Assembly: GCF_001612785.1 (NCBI RefSeq)
Contig: NZ_BDBC01000011.1
Span: 1 to 64,000 of the forward strand
Direction of reading: 5' to 3'
DNA from: Nocardia beijingensis NBRC 16342
GTDB taxonomy: Bacteria; Actinomycetota; Actinomycetes; Mycobacteriales; Mycobacteriaceae
DNA length: 64,000 bases
Shown: in pieces, positions 50,502 through 59,746 of the stretch
Position numbering within the stretch: position 1 is the stretch's first letter
Layout: every line of letters begins with the position of its first letter
The notes under the pieces: model-generated
The model's database searches: none
What the model was told of the DNA's origin: nothing
The model's input: only the letters and a program-made list of their open reading frames with translations
Program-made: the position numbers and the translations under genes

Positions 50502-51644
50502 TCAGGCTCCGGCGCCTGCGCGCTGCCCGGCGAGGTTCTCCGCGACCTCCGCCTCCCATGCCGTGACCGCCCTGGTGGTGTCCACTTCGAACTCGAAGCG
50601 ATCGGTCATCTTCGGGTCGATGTCGGCCACGTCGGTGTAGAACTGCTCGTACCAGCGCCGCAGCTGGTAGACGGGCCCGTCCTCCTCGCACAGCAGCGGG
50701 TTGTCGATGCGGGTCTTGCGCTGCCAGATCGCGGCGTCCTGTTCGAAGCCGCGGCCGAGTCCACCGGCGAACTTCGCCGCGATCTCCTCGGCCTGCTCCG
50801 CGGGCACGCCGTGCGGCTTCTTCACGATCGCGCCGTACTGCAGCACGAACTTCGTGGGCGACACCGGGTAGTGGCAGTTGATGAGGATGCCCTCGACCGT
50901 CAGGCCCGCGCTCTCGCTGCGCAGGTGATCGATCATGTAGGACGGGCCGTAGTAGGACGCGTCGGAGTGCAGGACGTTCTTGCCGCCCAAGGCTTTAGCG
51001 GTCTCCCCCATCATGTCCTCGCGCGACACCGAGGTCATGTACTGGCTGGCGACGTGTCCTTCGAAGACGTTCTTGAAATAGGTGGGGAATCCGAAGTGCA
51101 CGTAGAAGAAGTGCGCCATGTCCACCACGTTGTCGATGACCTCGCGGCAGTTCGCGCCCTCGATCGTCATGGTGTTCCAGGTCCAGTCGGTCCACTCGTC
51201 GCTGAACGCCCCGTCGATGCGCGGGATGGTGATCTCGTCCGGGGGCCGATTGCCCTCCGGGTCGTTCCACACGAACAGTTGCTTGTTCTGCTCCAACGTC
51301 GGCCACGAACGGGTGCGCGCCCGGGGTGGCACCCGGCGGCCGTACGGGATGCCGGTGCAGCGGCCGTCGCCGCCCCAACGCCAGTCGTGGAAGGGGCAGG
51401 CGATGGAGTCGCCCTTGATCCGGCCGTCACCCAGGTTCCCGCCCATGTGCCTGCAGTAGGCGTCGAGCACATGCAGCTGCCCGCCCGCACCGGCGAAAAC
51501 CACCAGCTCGGTGCCGAAGATCTCGACGGTGTGCGGTTTCCCGTCACGGAAGTCCCGCGCCAGGCCCAGGCAGTGCCAGCCGCGCGCGTAGCGGGCGGGC
51601 GGAGCGCCCGCGTCGATCACTCGGACCTCGGTGTCGGTAGTCAT
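50502..51644 (-). CDS. kshA: 3-ketosteroid 9-alpha-monooxygenase oxygenase KshA
   Basis: This 380-residue Rieske non-haem iron oxygenase subunit has the Rieske ligands Cys64, His66, Cys83 and His86 (CRHMGG...CPFHDW). The mononuclear iron site includes Asn172/Asp175 with His178 and His183 (DNVVDMAHFFYVHFG). TDVADIDPKM and the VDTTRAVTAWEAE tail match KshA. With KshB and NADH it hydroxylates C9 of 3-ketosteroids, opening ring B after delta1-dehydrogenation. GGAGGAACC precedes ATG 51644. It lies between hsaB and orf75 in the leftward block. Confidence 0.9.
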   Translation of the reverse strand: MTTDTEVRVIDAGAPPARYARGWHCLGLARDFRDGKPHTVEIFGTELVVFAGAGGQLHVLDAYCRHMGGNLGDGRIKGDSIACPFHDWRWGGDGRCTGIPYGRRVPPRARTRSWPTLEQNKQLFVWNDPEGNRPPDEITIPRIDGAFSDEWTDWTWNTMTIEGANCREVIDNVVDMAHFFYVHFGFPTYFKNVFEGHVASQYMTSVSREDMMGETAKALGGKNVLHSDASYYGPSYMIDHLRSESAGLTVEGILINCHYPVSPTKFVLQYGAIVKKPHGVPAEQAEEIAAKFAGGLGRGFEQDAAIWQRKTRIDNPLLCEEDGPVYQLRRWYEQFYTDVADIDPKMTDRFEFEVDTTRAVTAWEAEVAENLAGQRAGAGA

Positions 51645-51737
51645 CGGTTCCTCCACAATTCGCGCACGTTTGTCACCTCGATATTTCGGTTCGGCATCCC
51701 GGCGCGGAAATGTGCAGTCCCACTGGCCGGGAGGCGC

Positions 51738-52244
51738 TCAGGCCTCATCGAGCCGTCCGAACGCGGAGCGGTAGAACAGCAGCGGCGGCGCCTCGCGATG
51801 CTCCGACAGCGCGGTGACGCGCGCGACGACGATGGTGTGGTCACCGCCGTCGACCTCCTGCTCGACCTCGCAATCGAGCCAGGCCATGCTTCCGGCCAGC
51901 CGAGGCGAGCCGTTGGGCGACGGCTCCCAGTCGACCCCCGCGAACTTGTCCGCGCCGCTGCGCGCGAGACGACGGCAGACGTCTTGCTGGTCGTGGGCCA
52001 GGATGTTGACACAGAGCCGGCCCACCGCGCGGATGCGCGGCCACGACGTGGACGTGCGCGCCGGGCAGAAGCAGACCGCGGGCGGCTCCAGCGACAGCGC
52101 CGAGAACGACTGGCAGGTGAAGCCGACCGGCCCGTCCTCCCCCAGCGCGGTGATCACCGTGACGCCGGTGCAGAAGCGACCGAGCACCGCCTTGAAATCG
52201 CGCACGTCCAGTGGCGATCCGTCCATCTCGAGCACCGGTTCCAT
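51738..52244 (-). CDS. hsaB: Flavin reductase component HsaB
   Basis: This 168-residue split-barrel flavin:NADH reductase has FKAVLGRFCTGVTVITALGE, TCQSFSALSLEPPAVCF, and VNILAHDQQDVCRRLARSGA. It supplies reduced flavin to HsaA, which hydroxylates 3-HSA in ring A. Its partner HsaA is 6 kb away at 59650, whereas the two are commonly adjacent. TAGGAGG lies just before ATG 52244. Upstream is the CTGTCAGG/CCTGACAG palindrome. It leads the leftward hsaB-kshA-orf75-kshB-hsaC block. Confidence 0.87.
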   Translation of the reverse strand: MEPVLEMDGSPLDVRDFKAVLGRFCTGVTVITALGEDGPVGFTCQSFSALSLEPPAVCFCPARTSTSWPRIRAVGRLCVNILAHDQQDVCRRLARSGADKFAGVDWEPSPNGSPRLAGSMAWLDCEVEQEVDGGDHTIVVARVTALSEHREAPPLLFYRSAFGRLDEA

Positions 52245-52258
52245 CGGGCCTCCTATTT

Positions 52259-52280
52259 CTGTCAGGCATATACCTGACAG
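52259..52280. promoter_or_regulatory. Palindromic operator upstream of hsaB
   Basis: CTGTCAGG (52259-52266) and CCTGACAG (52273-52280) are reverse complements separated by CATATA. The embedded CAGGCATA recurs before padR (reverse orientation, about 53315-53322), and AGGCATAT recurs before ribBA (53956-53963). It sits 15 bases upstream of the hsaB ATG, so binding would block expression. Confidence 0.65.
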
Positions 52281-52346
52281 CTATGACAGCAGTCACCGCC
52301 CGATGGGCGTCAAGATCGGAGTCCGGTCACCGAGATACGGATCCGT

Positions 52347-52363
52347 AGAACCTACGTAGTTCT
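52347..52363. promoter_or_regulatory. Second inverted repeat between hsaB and the IclR gene
   Basis: AGAAC (52347-52351) and GTTCT (52359-52363) flank CTACGTA. The arms resemble the KstR half-sites AGAAC/GTTCT but the 7-base spacer does not fit the KstR consensus. It lies in the middle of the divergent gap and could serve the IclR protein. Confidence 0.45.
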
Positions 52364-52468
52364 CCCGATTCGTCCCGCCGCCCGACGCGTCAGTGTGATG
52401 GGAGACACAAGCGATCGAGCGCGTAATGCCTGGTCGACGTAGACCGACTGTGACCGACGGAGGTTCGA

Positions 52469-53302
52469 ATGACCGTCACCCTGCTGCCCGACACCGAGCC
52501 GCGCGCCGACCGGGTCCCGCACCGGACCCGCGCCAAGGCGGCGGAAGCCGACGTGCCGGTATCGATGATCGAGCGGATGACCCTCATCCTCGACGCGTTC
52601 GACGCGGCCACCCCGACGCTGACGCTGCTGGGCCTGGTGGAACGCACCGGCCTGCCACGCTCGACGGTGCACCGGATCCTCGACCAGATGATCCGGTTGC
52701 GCTGGCTGGCCCACACCTCGGGCGGATATCGGCTCGGCATGCGCACCCTGGAACTGGGCGGGCTCACCGCCGACCACAACGAGATCCGCGACGCGGTCAG
52801 CCCGCTGCTGCACGAGTTGTGCCAGCGCACCGGCATGGTCGGGCACCTGGCGGTGCTCGACGGACGCGAGGTCGTGTACCTGGACAAGGCGGGCGGCCGC
52901 TTGGCCGCGATGCTGCCGACCCGCCTCGGCGGCCGCATGCCCGCGCACTGCACCGCGCTCGGCAAGGCGATGCTCGCCACGCTCGAGCCGAGCATCGCCG
53001 AAGCCGCGTTCCATGCCCGGCTGCCGCGGCGGACCCCGCACACCATCACCGAACCCGACGCGCTGCACCGCGCCTTGGCCCAGATCCGGCTGCGCCAAGG
53101 GGGCGCGGTGGACCGTGAGGAATCGATGGACGGAATCGCTTGCGTGGCCGCGCCTTTGCGGGGCCGTGGCACCGCACCCGCGGCGCTGTCGCTGTCCGGG
53201 CGGGCCGAGGCGATGAGCTTCGACAAGCTGGCGCGGGTGCTGCTCGAGATCTCCCACGAGGCCGGGCGGACGCTGTTCGGACGCCGGGCGCGCTGGCGCT
53301 AG
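52469..53302 (+). CDS. IclR-family transcriptional regulator
   Basis: The 277-residue protein has a winged HTH (MTLILDAFDAATPTLTLLGL, RTGLPRSTVHRILDQMIRLR, GGYRLGMRTLELGG) and the IclR effector domain (CQRTGMVGHLAVLDGREVVY, PTRLGGRMPAHCTALGKAML, GIACVAAPLRG). GGAGG is 6 bases before the ATG. It is divergent from hsaB and probably regulates the steroid block, with a steroid intermediate as a plausible effector. KstR-type TetR control, standard for cholesterol genes, is not evident. A PadR gene follows. Confidence 0.88.
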   Translation: MTVTLLPDTEPRADRVPHRTRAKAAEADVPVSMIERMTLILDAFDAATPTLTLLGLVERTGLPRSTVHRILDQMIRLRWLAHTSGGYRLGMRTLELGGLTADHNEIRDAVSPLLHELCQRTGMVGHLAVLDGREVVYLDKAGGRLAAMLPTRLGGRMPAHCTALGKAMLATLEPSIAEAAFHARLPRRTPHTITEPDALHRALAQIRLRQGGAVDREESMDGIACVAAPLRGRGTAPAALSLSGRAEAMSFDKLARVLLEISHEAGRTLFGRRARWR

Positions 53303-53340
53303 GGCCGAATCCGACTATGCCTGGACGGTACAGTCCGACC

Positions 53341-53916
53341 ATGACCGATGGCGTCACACCCGCGGTGCCCGATCTGCCGACCACCGCGTGGGCCGTGCTC
53401 GGCATGCTCTCGCACGCCGACGAACTCTCCGGCTACGACCTGAAGAAGTGGGCCGACTGGAGTCTGCAGTTCTTCTATTGGAGTCCGTCGTTCAGCCAGA
53501 TCTATGCCGAACTCAAACGTCTCGAGAAGCATGGCTACGCCAGTTCCCGCACGGTCGCGCACGAGGACGGCGTGCGCGGCAAGCGGATGTACGCGATCAC
53601 GCCGGAAGGCCGTGCGGCCGCGGCGAACTGGGTCAATCACGCGCCGGTGGAGGCGCCGGTGCTCAAGCACGGCGTGATGCTGCGGGCGTGGCTGGGCAAC
53701 CTCGCCGAACCGGACCGGATGCGCGGCATCCTCGCCGAGCACATCGAGTACGCCGAGAAGATGCGCAGGCGGGCCGAGGCCGACGCGAAGGGCGCCGAGG
53801 CGAATCCGGACTGGGCCTATCCCGAGCTGGTGCTGCGCTGGTGCGTGCGGCACTACGAGGCGGAGCGCGATTTCGCCCGGGAGCTGCTGGCGGATATCGA
53901 ACGCCTCACTGAGTGA
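53341..53916 (+). CDS. PadR-family transcriptional regulator
   Basis: This 191-residue protein has a PadR winged helix: [62 protein letters not shown]-terminal helical domain follows (PADR2-like) with [18 protein letters not shown]. PadR proteins repress phenolic-compound genes and release on ligand binding, which fits secosteroid phenols. It starts 38 bases after the IclR stop without a clear SD. Inverted repeats near ribBA at 53943-53965 and the AGGCATA motif in its own promoter may be its sites. Confidence 0.85.
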   Translation: MTDGVTPAVPDLPTTAWAVLGMLSHADELSGYDLKKWADWSLQFFYWSPSFSQIYAELKRLEKHGYASSRTVAHEDGVRGKRMYAITPEGRAAAANWVNHAPVEAPVLKHGVMLRAWLGNLAEPDRMRGILAEHIEYAEKMRRRAEADAKGAEANPDWAYPELVLRWCVRHYEAERDFARELLADIERLTE

Positions 53917-53942
53917 GACGCCACCTGGTTCTTCCGGTCCTG

Positions 53943-53965
53943 CCATATTTCGATTAGGCATATGG
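53943..53965. promoter_or_regulatory. Inverted repeat overlapping the ribBA ribosome binding site
   Basis: CCATAT (53943-53948) and ATATGG (53960-53965) are reverse complements 11 bases apart. The right arm overlaps GGAGG (53964-53968), the ribBA Shine-Dalgarno. AGGCATAT lies within at 53956-53963, as in the hsaB operator. Confidence 0.5.
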
Positions 53966-53977
53966 AGGTGGCCGACG

Positions 53978-55207
53978 ATGACCGGTGAACTGGATACGGT
54001 GCCCGCCGCGGTGGCGGCGATCGCGAACGGCGGGATGGCGCTCGTCGTGGACGACGAGGACCGGGAGAACGAAGGCGATCTGGTGCTGGCCGCGGAGAAG
54101 GCGACCGCGGCCAACATCGGGTTCCTGGTGCGGCACACCAGCGGCGTGCTGTGCGTGCCCATGACGGGCGGCGACCTGGATCGGCTGGAACTGCCGCCGA
54201 TGACGACGGTCAACCAGGACCCGAAGGGCACCGCGTACACCGTCTCGGTGGACGCGGCGGCGGGCGTCGGCACCGGTATATCGGCCGCCGACCGCGCGCA
54301 CACCATGCGCTTGCTCGCCGATCCCGGCGCGTCACCCAGGGATTTCACCCGCCCCGGGCACGTGTTCCCCCTGCGGGCGCACCCGCGTGGCGTGCTCGGG
54401 CGGGAAGGGCATACCGAGGCCGCGGTCGATCTGGTGCGGATGGCGGGCCTGCGCCCCGCCGGCGTCATCGCGGAGGTGGTGCGCGACGACGGGTCGATGG
54501 CCCGGCTTCCGGACCTGCTGACCATGGCCAGGGTGCACGGAATCCCGATCATCTCCATCGCCGACCTGGTCGAGCACCGCCGCAGGCTGGAGCGGGGCGT
54601 CGTGCGCGTCGTGGAGACCCGGCTGCCCACCCGCTTCGGCGAGTTCCGGCTCGTCGGCTATCGGGACACCACCGACCAGGCCGAACATCTCGCACTGGTG
54701 TTCGGCGCGCCGGGCGAGCGGGACGTGCTCACCCGGGTGCACTCGGAATGTCTCACCGGTGACGCGTTCGGCTCGCTGCGCTGCGACTGCGGCGAGCAAC
54801 TCGACGCCGCCCTGCGTGCGGTGGCCGCCGAGGGCAGCGGGGTCGTGGTGTATCTGCGCGGGCAGGAGGGACGTGGCATCGGGCTGCTGAACAAACTGCG
54901 CGCCTACGGGCTCCAGGACGAGGGCGCCGACACGGTCGACGCGAATCTGCGCCTCGGGTTGCCCGTCGACGCCCGGCACTACGGCGCCGCGGCGCGGATC
55001 CTGGACGACCTGGGGGTGCGGTCGGTCCGTTTGCTCAGCAACAATCCGGCCAAGCAGGCGGGGTTGACCGAATACGGCATCGCCGTCGAACGGCGGATTC
55101 CGCTGCAGACCAGCCCCACCGAACACAACGTGCGCTATCTGCGCGCCAAGCGCGACCGGATGCGCCATCAGCTCAGCGACGTCGACGCCGCTGCCGTCGC
55201 CCGATGA
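53978..55207 (+). CDS. ribBA: Bifunctional 3,4-DHBP synthase / GTP cyclohydrolase II
   Basis: The 409-residue enzyme has two riboflavin-pathway domains. RibB carries [19 protein letters not shown] and [13 protein letters not shown]. RibA carries zinc Cys in [16 protein letters not shown] (C-x10-C-x-C) and [20 protein letters not shown], with [15 protein letters not shown] near its end. All catalytic signatures look intact, so both reactions from ribulose 5-phosphate and GTP are expected. It stands alone without other rib genes, between regulators of a flavoenzyme-rich steroid cluster, and probably boosts FMN/FAD supply for HsaAB, KstD and KshB. Confidence 0.92.
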   Translation: MTGELDTVPAAVAAIANGGMALVVDDEDRENEGDLVLAAEKATAANIGFLVRHTSGVLCVPMTGGDLDRLELPPMTTVNQDPKGTAYTVSVDAAAGVGTGISAADRAHTMRLLADPGASPRDFTRPGHVFPLRAHPRGVLGREGHTEAAVDLVRMAGLRPAGVIAEVVRDDGSMARLPDLLTMARVHGIPIISIADLVEHRRRLERGVVRVVETRLPTRFGEFRLVGYRDTTDQAEHLALVFGAPGERDVLTRVHSECLTGDAFGSLRCDCGEQLDAALRAVAAEGSGVVVYLRGQEGRGIGLLNKLRAYGLQDEGADTVDANLRLGLPVDARHYGAAARILDDLGVRSVRLLSNNPAKQAGLTEYGIAVERRIPLQTSPTEHNVRYLRAKRDRMRHQLSDVDAAAVAR

Positions 55208-55333
55208 ACGCCCCCGTCGCGGTTCGTCCCGGGTCATCGCGACACCGCCGCCGATTCCGCAGGCACGGTCATCGGAGTTGAATTTGTCCAGAATGCTCTT
55301 CCGCGCTCCGCGCGGTACCTAGGGTTGACACCC

Positions 55334-57613
55334 ATGGCGCGGCGTCCCATCGGCAACCTCCCTGCCGAGGTCACCAGTTTCGTCGGGCGCCGGGAGGAAC
55401 TCGCCGCCGCGAAGCGGCTGCTGCCCACGACGCGGGTGCTGACCCTGCTCGGTCCCGGCGGCGTGGGCAAGACCCGGCTGTCCCGCCAGGTCGGTGTCGC
55501 GGTGGCGCGCGCGTTCCCGGACGGGGTGTGGCTGGTGGAGCTGGCCGACGTCCGTGACCCCGATCTGGTGACGGTGACCGTCGCGGAGGCCATGGCGTTG
55601 CGCGACGACACCGCGGCGCCCTTGCGGCGGCTCACCGAGTTCCTCGCGGACAAGCGGTTGCTGTTGATCTTGGACAACTGCGAGCATCTGATCGACGCCT
55701 GCGCGCGGCTGGTCGGCCGGATCGTGGCCACCACCGCGCAGGTCCGGGTGCTGGCGACCAGCAGGGAGGTGCTGGGCGTGCCGGGGGAACAGGTCATGCC
55801 CGTCGCGCCCTTGCCGCTGCCGGACGGCGCGACCACCGACAGCGATGCGATGCGCCTGCTCGCCGAACGAGCGAGCGCCGCCAACCCCGGCTTCGCGGCC
55901 ACCCCAGCGAATCGGGATGCGCTGGCCGCGATCTGCCGCAGGCTGGACGGTATTCCGCTCGCGCTGGAACTGGCGGCGTTGCGATTTCGCGTGTTTACTC
56001 CGGAGCAGATTCTCACCCGGCTCGACGACACCATGGCCCTGCTGAGCGCGGGACCGCGCATCGCACCGGAACGGCAACAAACCATCGAGGGCGCGATCCG
56101 CTGGAGCTACGACCTGTGCACGCCGGCCGAACAGCGCTTGTGGGAACAACTGTCGGTGTTCTCCGGCGGCTTCGACATCGACGCCGCCGAAGCCGTGTGC
56201 CTGCCGGCCCCCGACGGGCGGATCGCGATGGACGCGCTGACCGGGCTGGTCGACAAGTCGGTGCTGAGCCTGCGCTACGACGGCGATGTCGGGCGGTACT
56301 CGATGCTGGAGCCGATCCGGCAGTTCGCCCACGACCGGCTGGCCGAGCGGGGCGACGAGCCCGAGGTGCGTGCGCGCCATCGCGAGCACTACCGGCGGCT
56401 GGCGCTGCGCGGCCGCACCGCGTATTGGAGTTCCGACGACGTCGCCTGGTTCCGTGAACTGAACCGCGAGCACGCGAATCTGCGCGCGGCGCTGCAGTCC
56501 GGCCTCACCGACGCCCCCGAGTCGGCGCTCGAGATGGCGGCGGTGCTGCGGCCGTTCTGGGAACACAACCGTTTCCTCACCGAGGGCTATCGCTGGCTGA
56601 CCGACGCGCTGACGAAGGCGGGCCGACCGACCGAGTTGCGCGCACGCGGACTGTCCGCGGCGGCCTCGCTGGCGGCGCTGCTGTCGGATCGGGGACCCGC
56701 GCGCCAATTGGTCGACGAATGCGTCGCCCTGGCTCGCAAGGTCAATGCCCCCGATATCCTCGCGGAGGCCATGCTCGACTCGGCGCTGCTGGCTTTCAAC
56801 GACGGCGACACCGCGGGCGCGCTCGAATTGGCCGAGACCGCGACACATCTCGCGGCCGAATGCGGCCATCACGCCATGGAGATGGACAGCCTGGCCTTTG
56901 CGTTCGTGTGCGCCCTCGTGCTCGCCGACGAACGCTGCACCGCGTTCGCCGAGCGGCTGCTGGAGATCACCACCGAACGCGGTCCTGCTCTGCTCGGCGG
57001 GCTGGCGCAGTGGTGTATGGGGCTGGATCACTGGCGGCGCGGCGATCAGGACGGCGCGACCGCGTATCTCGCCCGCGCCGTCGAGATGTTCGCCCTGTTC
57101 GACCGCTGCGTCTGGCTGGCCTCCGCGTTCGAAGGGCTGGCGTGGACGGCGGTCGCGCGCGCCGATTTCGAGCGAGCCGCCCGCCTGCTCGGCGCCGCGG
57201 AGATCCTGGCCCGCAGCACGGTGCGCCTCGCCCACGCCATCACCGGTGTGCTCGGCGACCGGATGCGCGTCCGTGTGCGGGAAGCGTTGGGCGATCGGAG
57301 ATTCGACGAGGTCTTCGACAGCGGCGCGATGCTGTCGCTGAGCGAGGCGATCGATTACGCACTCGGACGCGCGCCCGCCGCCGCGCGCCCGCCGCAATCC
57401 GCAGCGGTCCGGTCCCGAGCCGCCGACGTCCTCACGCGCCGGGAGAAGGACGTCGCCCGATTGGTGGCGGCGGGTCACAGCAACAAACGCATCGCCGCCG
57501 ATCTGGTGATCTCGGTGCGAACCGCCGAGACCCACGTCGAGCACATTCTCACCAAGCTCGGTTTCACCTCCCGAACCCAGATCGCGGGGTGGGTGCGCGA
57601 TCACGACGTGTGA
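55334..57613 (+). CDS. LuxR-family regulator with NB-ARC-like ATPase
   Basis: The 759-residue protein begins with a P-loop ATPase (LTLLGPGGVGKTRLSRQVGV Walker A, LLLILDNCEHLID Walker B, LATSREVLGVPGEQ). A winged helix and TPR-like repeats follow. It ends in a LuxR HTH (VLTRREKDVARLVAAGHSNK, RTAETHVEHILTKLG). Such large STAND-type regulators integrate ligand and ATP binding. ATG 55334 or the TTG 9 bases upstream are possible; no SD is clear. It converges on hsaD and may be linked to the steroid cluster. Confidence 0.88.
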   Translation: MARRPIGNLPAEVTSFVGRREELAAAKRLLPTTRVLTLLGPGGVGKTRLSRQVGVAVARAFPDGVWLVELADVRDPDLVTVTVAEAMALRDDTAAPLRRLTEFLADKRLLLILDNCEHLIDACARLVGRIVATTAQVRVLATSREVLGVPGEQVMPVAPLPLPDGATTDSDAMRLLAERASAANPGFAATPANRDALAAICRRLDGIPLALELAALRFRVFTPEQILTRLDDTMALLSAGPRIAPERQQTIEGAIRWSYDLCTPAEQRLWEQLSVFSGGFDIDAAEAVCLPAPDGRIAMDALTGLVDKSVLSLRYDGDVGRYSMLEPIRQFAHDRLAERGDEPEVRARHREHYRRLALRGRTAYWSSDDVAWFRELNREHANLRAALQSGLTDAPESALEMAAVLRPFWEHNRFLTEGYRWLTDALTKAGRPTELRARGLSAAASLAALLSDRGPARQLVDECVALARKVNAPDILAEAMLDSALLAFNDGDTAGALELAETATHLAAECGHHAMEMDSLAFAFVCALVLADERCTAFAERLLEITTERGPALLGGLAQWCMGLDHWRRGDQDGATAYLARAVEMFALFDRCVWLASAFEGLAWTAVARADFERAARLLGAAEILARSTVRLAHAITGVLGDRMRVRVREALGDRRFDEVFDSGAMLSLSEAIDYALGRAPAAARPPQSAAVRSRAADVLTRREKDVARLVAAGHSNKRIAADLVISVRTAETHVEHILTKLGFTSRTQIAGWVRDHDV

Positions 57614-57632
57614 TCGACGTGGGCGGCGGCGC

Positions 57633-58487
57633 TCAGAGCCCGGCGGTGAGGAAGTCGGCGACGGCGCGTTCGAACGCCGACTTGCGTTCGATCTGCACCC
57701 AATGACCGCACCGGGCGAAGACGCGCAGATCCGCGTTCGGGATCTGGCGCGCCGGGAGCAGCGACGCCTCCACCGGCGTCACCCGATCGTCGCGCCCCCA
57801 CAGGATCTGCGTCTCGGCGCGCAGGCCGCGCAACCGTGCCCACAGCGGAACCGGCTCGGCGAGAGCGGGATCGGCGAAGGTCGCGTAGGCGTCGCGCAGG
57901 GCGGCGATGGCGGCGGGGTCGGAGGCGGCGGCCGACCGGGCTTCGATCAGCTCCTCGGTGAGGGTCGCCGGATCCGACACCATGCTGCGCAGCCATGGCA
58001 TCAACCGTTCCCGGGTGGGTTCGGCGCTGAACTCGAGCAGTCGCGTGATGCCCTCGGACGGTTCCGGTCCGAGGACGTTCACCCCGACGCCGCCGGGCGC
58101 CATCAGCACCAGGCGGTCGATCCGGTCGGGGTGTTCCAGCGCCAACAGCGTCGCCACCGCGCCGCCCATCGAATTGCCGAGCAGGTGCACCCGTTCCAGA
58201 CGCAGGTCGTCGAGCAGTCCGAGCACGGCGTCGGCGGAGATGCGCAGGTAGTTGCGTTCGTACACCGCAGGGCGGCCGCTGGCGCCGAATCCGGGCTGAT
58301 CCACGATCAGGCAGCGGAAACGCTCGGCCAGCACCGGCAGGTTGGCGCCGAAGTTCGCCCATCCGGAGACGCCGGGCCCGGAACCGTGCAACAGCACCAG
58401 CGGCGCGCCCGAGCCCGCCTCGTGGTATCGCAGTCGCAGCCCGCCGGTCGTGCTCCAACGCGTGGTGTTCTCCGCGGTGAGCGTCAT
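57633..58487 (-). CDS. hsaD: C-C bond hydrolase HsaD
   Basis: The 284-residue alpha/beta-hydrolase of the meta-cleavage-product family has the oxyanion-hole segment LLHGSGPGVSGWANFGANLP, the nucleophile Ser106 in LLGNSMGG, Asp in LWGRDDRVTP and His in ARCGHWVQIE. It hydrolyses 4,9-DSHA, the HsaC product. Its ATG overlaps the hsaA stop (ATGA), so translation is coupled. The extradiol product of HsaC, encoded in the other block, is its substrate. Confidence 0.9.
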   Translation of the reverse strand: MTLTAENTTRWSTTGGLRLRYHEAGSGAPLVLLHGSGPGVSGWANFGANLPVLAERFRCLIVDQPGFGASGRPAVYERNYLRISADAVLGLLDDLRLERVHLLGNSMGGAVATLLALEHPDRIDRLVLMAPGGVGVNVLGPEPSEGITRLLEFSAEPTRERLMPWLRSMVSDPATLTEELIEARSAAASDPAAIAALRDAYATFADPALAEPVPLWARLRGLRAETQILWGRDDRVTPVEASLLPARQIPNADLRVFARCGHWVQIERKSAFERAVADFLTAGL

Positions 58488-59650
58488 CAGATCATCCTAT
58501 CGGTGACCGGAAGGCCGAACGCGTCGCGGCCGTACAGGACGAGCGCGCGCTCGACGTCGTTGATGACGTGCACGCTTCCGGCGTGCGCGTCGCGCCAGTG
58601 CCGTTCGATCGGATTGGGTTTGCGGATGGCGTGGCCGCCGGAGTTGTCGAACAGCAGGTCGATGGCCTCGATGGCGCGTTCGGTGCCGCGCACCTGGTCG
58701 CGGCGGCTGCGTACCCGCAGTTCCAGGGGGATCTCCTCGCCCGCCTCGGCGTAGCGCAGTTGCTCGCCGATGTTGCGCTCCATCTGGAGGATGGCGGCGT
58801 CGATCTCGGAGGCGGCGCGCGCGACCCGGACGTGCGCGAACGGGTCCTCGGCGGCCTTCTGCCCGCCGTAGGAGATCCGCACCCGCTCGCGCATGCGCTC
58901 GATGTGCGCTTCGTAGGCGCCTTGGGCCGCGCCGATGATGGGTGCGGTGATGGTGTTGGAGAACACCGCGCCGAACGAGATCCGATACAGCGCGGCGGTA
59001 TTGACCTCTTGTCCCGGTCCGCGCAGCTCGGCCTGCTCGCTCGCGCTGTAGGTCCGGTGCGCGGGGACGAACGCCTTCTCGATGACGATGTCGTTGCTGC
59101 CGGTGCCGGACAGCCCCGACACGTGCCAGACGTCCTCGATGCGGTAGTCCACGCGCGGCACCAGAACGGTCAGGTACTCCGCTACCCCTTCGTCGTTCGG
59201 CACGACCGCGCCGAGGAAAGCCCAGCGGGCGTGATCGCAGCCGGAGGAGAAGCTCCACCGGCCGCTGATCTCGAAACCGCCCTCGACGGGCGTCAGCTTG
59301 CCGGTCGGCGCGTACGACGACGAGACCAGGGTGTCCGGATCGGCGCTCCACACGTCCTCCTGCGCCCGCGGCGGGAACAACGCCAGCTGCCACGGGTGCG
59401 CGCCGAGCACCGACGCCACCCACGCCGTGGACGGGCACGCCGTCGCGATGGCGCGGATCACCTCGTAGAACGCGACCGGCGAGGATTCGTCGCCGCCGAA
59501 GCGGGACGGCTGCAGCATGCGGAACACCCCGGCATCGGTCAGCTCCCTGATGCTCTGGTCGGGCACTCTGCGCTGCAGTTCGGCGTCGGCGGCTCGCTCC
59601 CGGATCGCGGGCAGCAGATCCCGTACCCGATCGAGCACCTTGTTGGTCAT
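58487..59650 (-). CDS. hsaA: Flavin-dependent 3-HSA hydroxylase HsaA
   Basis: This 387-residue protein has the acyl-CoA-dehydrogenase-like fold of group D flavin monooxygenases. Features are RVPDQSIRELTDAGVFRMLQ, PSRFGGDESSPVAFYEVIRA, CPSTAWVASVLGAHPWQLAL, WSFSSGCDHARWAFLGAVVP and HVSGLSGTGSNDIVIEKAFV. The C-terminal DNSGGHAIRKPNPIERHWRD also fits HsaA. With reduced FMN from HsaB it ortho-hydroxylates 3-HSA to the catechol 3,4-DHSA. AGGAGG is 10 bases before ATG 59650. It leads the hsaA-hsaD pair. Confidence 0.9.
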   Translation of the reverse strand: MTNKVLDRVRDLLPAIRERAADAELQRRVPDQSIRELTDAGVFRMLQPSRFGGDESSPVAFYEVIRAIATACPSTAWVASVLGAHPWQLALFPPRAQEDVWSADPDTLVSSSYAPTGKLTPVEGGFEISGRWSFSSGCDHARWAFLGAVVPNDEGVAEYLTVLVPRVDYRIEDVWHVSGLSGTGSNDIVIEKAFVPAHRTYSASEQAELRGPGQEVNTAALYRISFGAVFSNTITAPIIGAAQGAYEAHIERMRERVRISYGGQKAAEDPFAHVRVARAASEIDAAILQMERNIGEQLRYAEAGEEIPLELRVRSRRDQVRGTERAIEAIDLLFDNSGGHAIRKPNPIERHWRDAHAGSVHVINDVERALVLYGRDAFGLPVTDRMI

Positions 59651-59746
59651 ATGCGGTAATCCTCCTGGTAGTGCCGTCTTTCGACGCTAGGCCGGTGCGG
59701 CGCCGTCCGGTCCGATCCATCCCGATGACCGGACACGCCGCCGGGA

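Noticed and set aside
52347..52363. KstR box
   Set aside because: Arms AGAAC/GTTCT fit, but the 7-base spacer does not match the 2-base spacer of KstR sites. Kept only as a generic inverted repeat.
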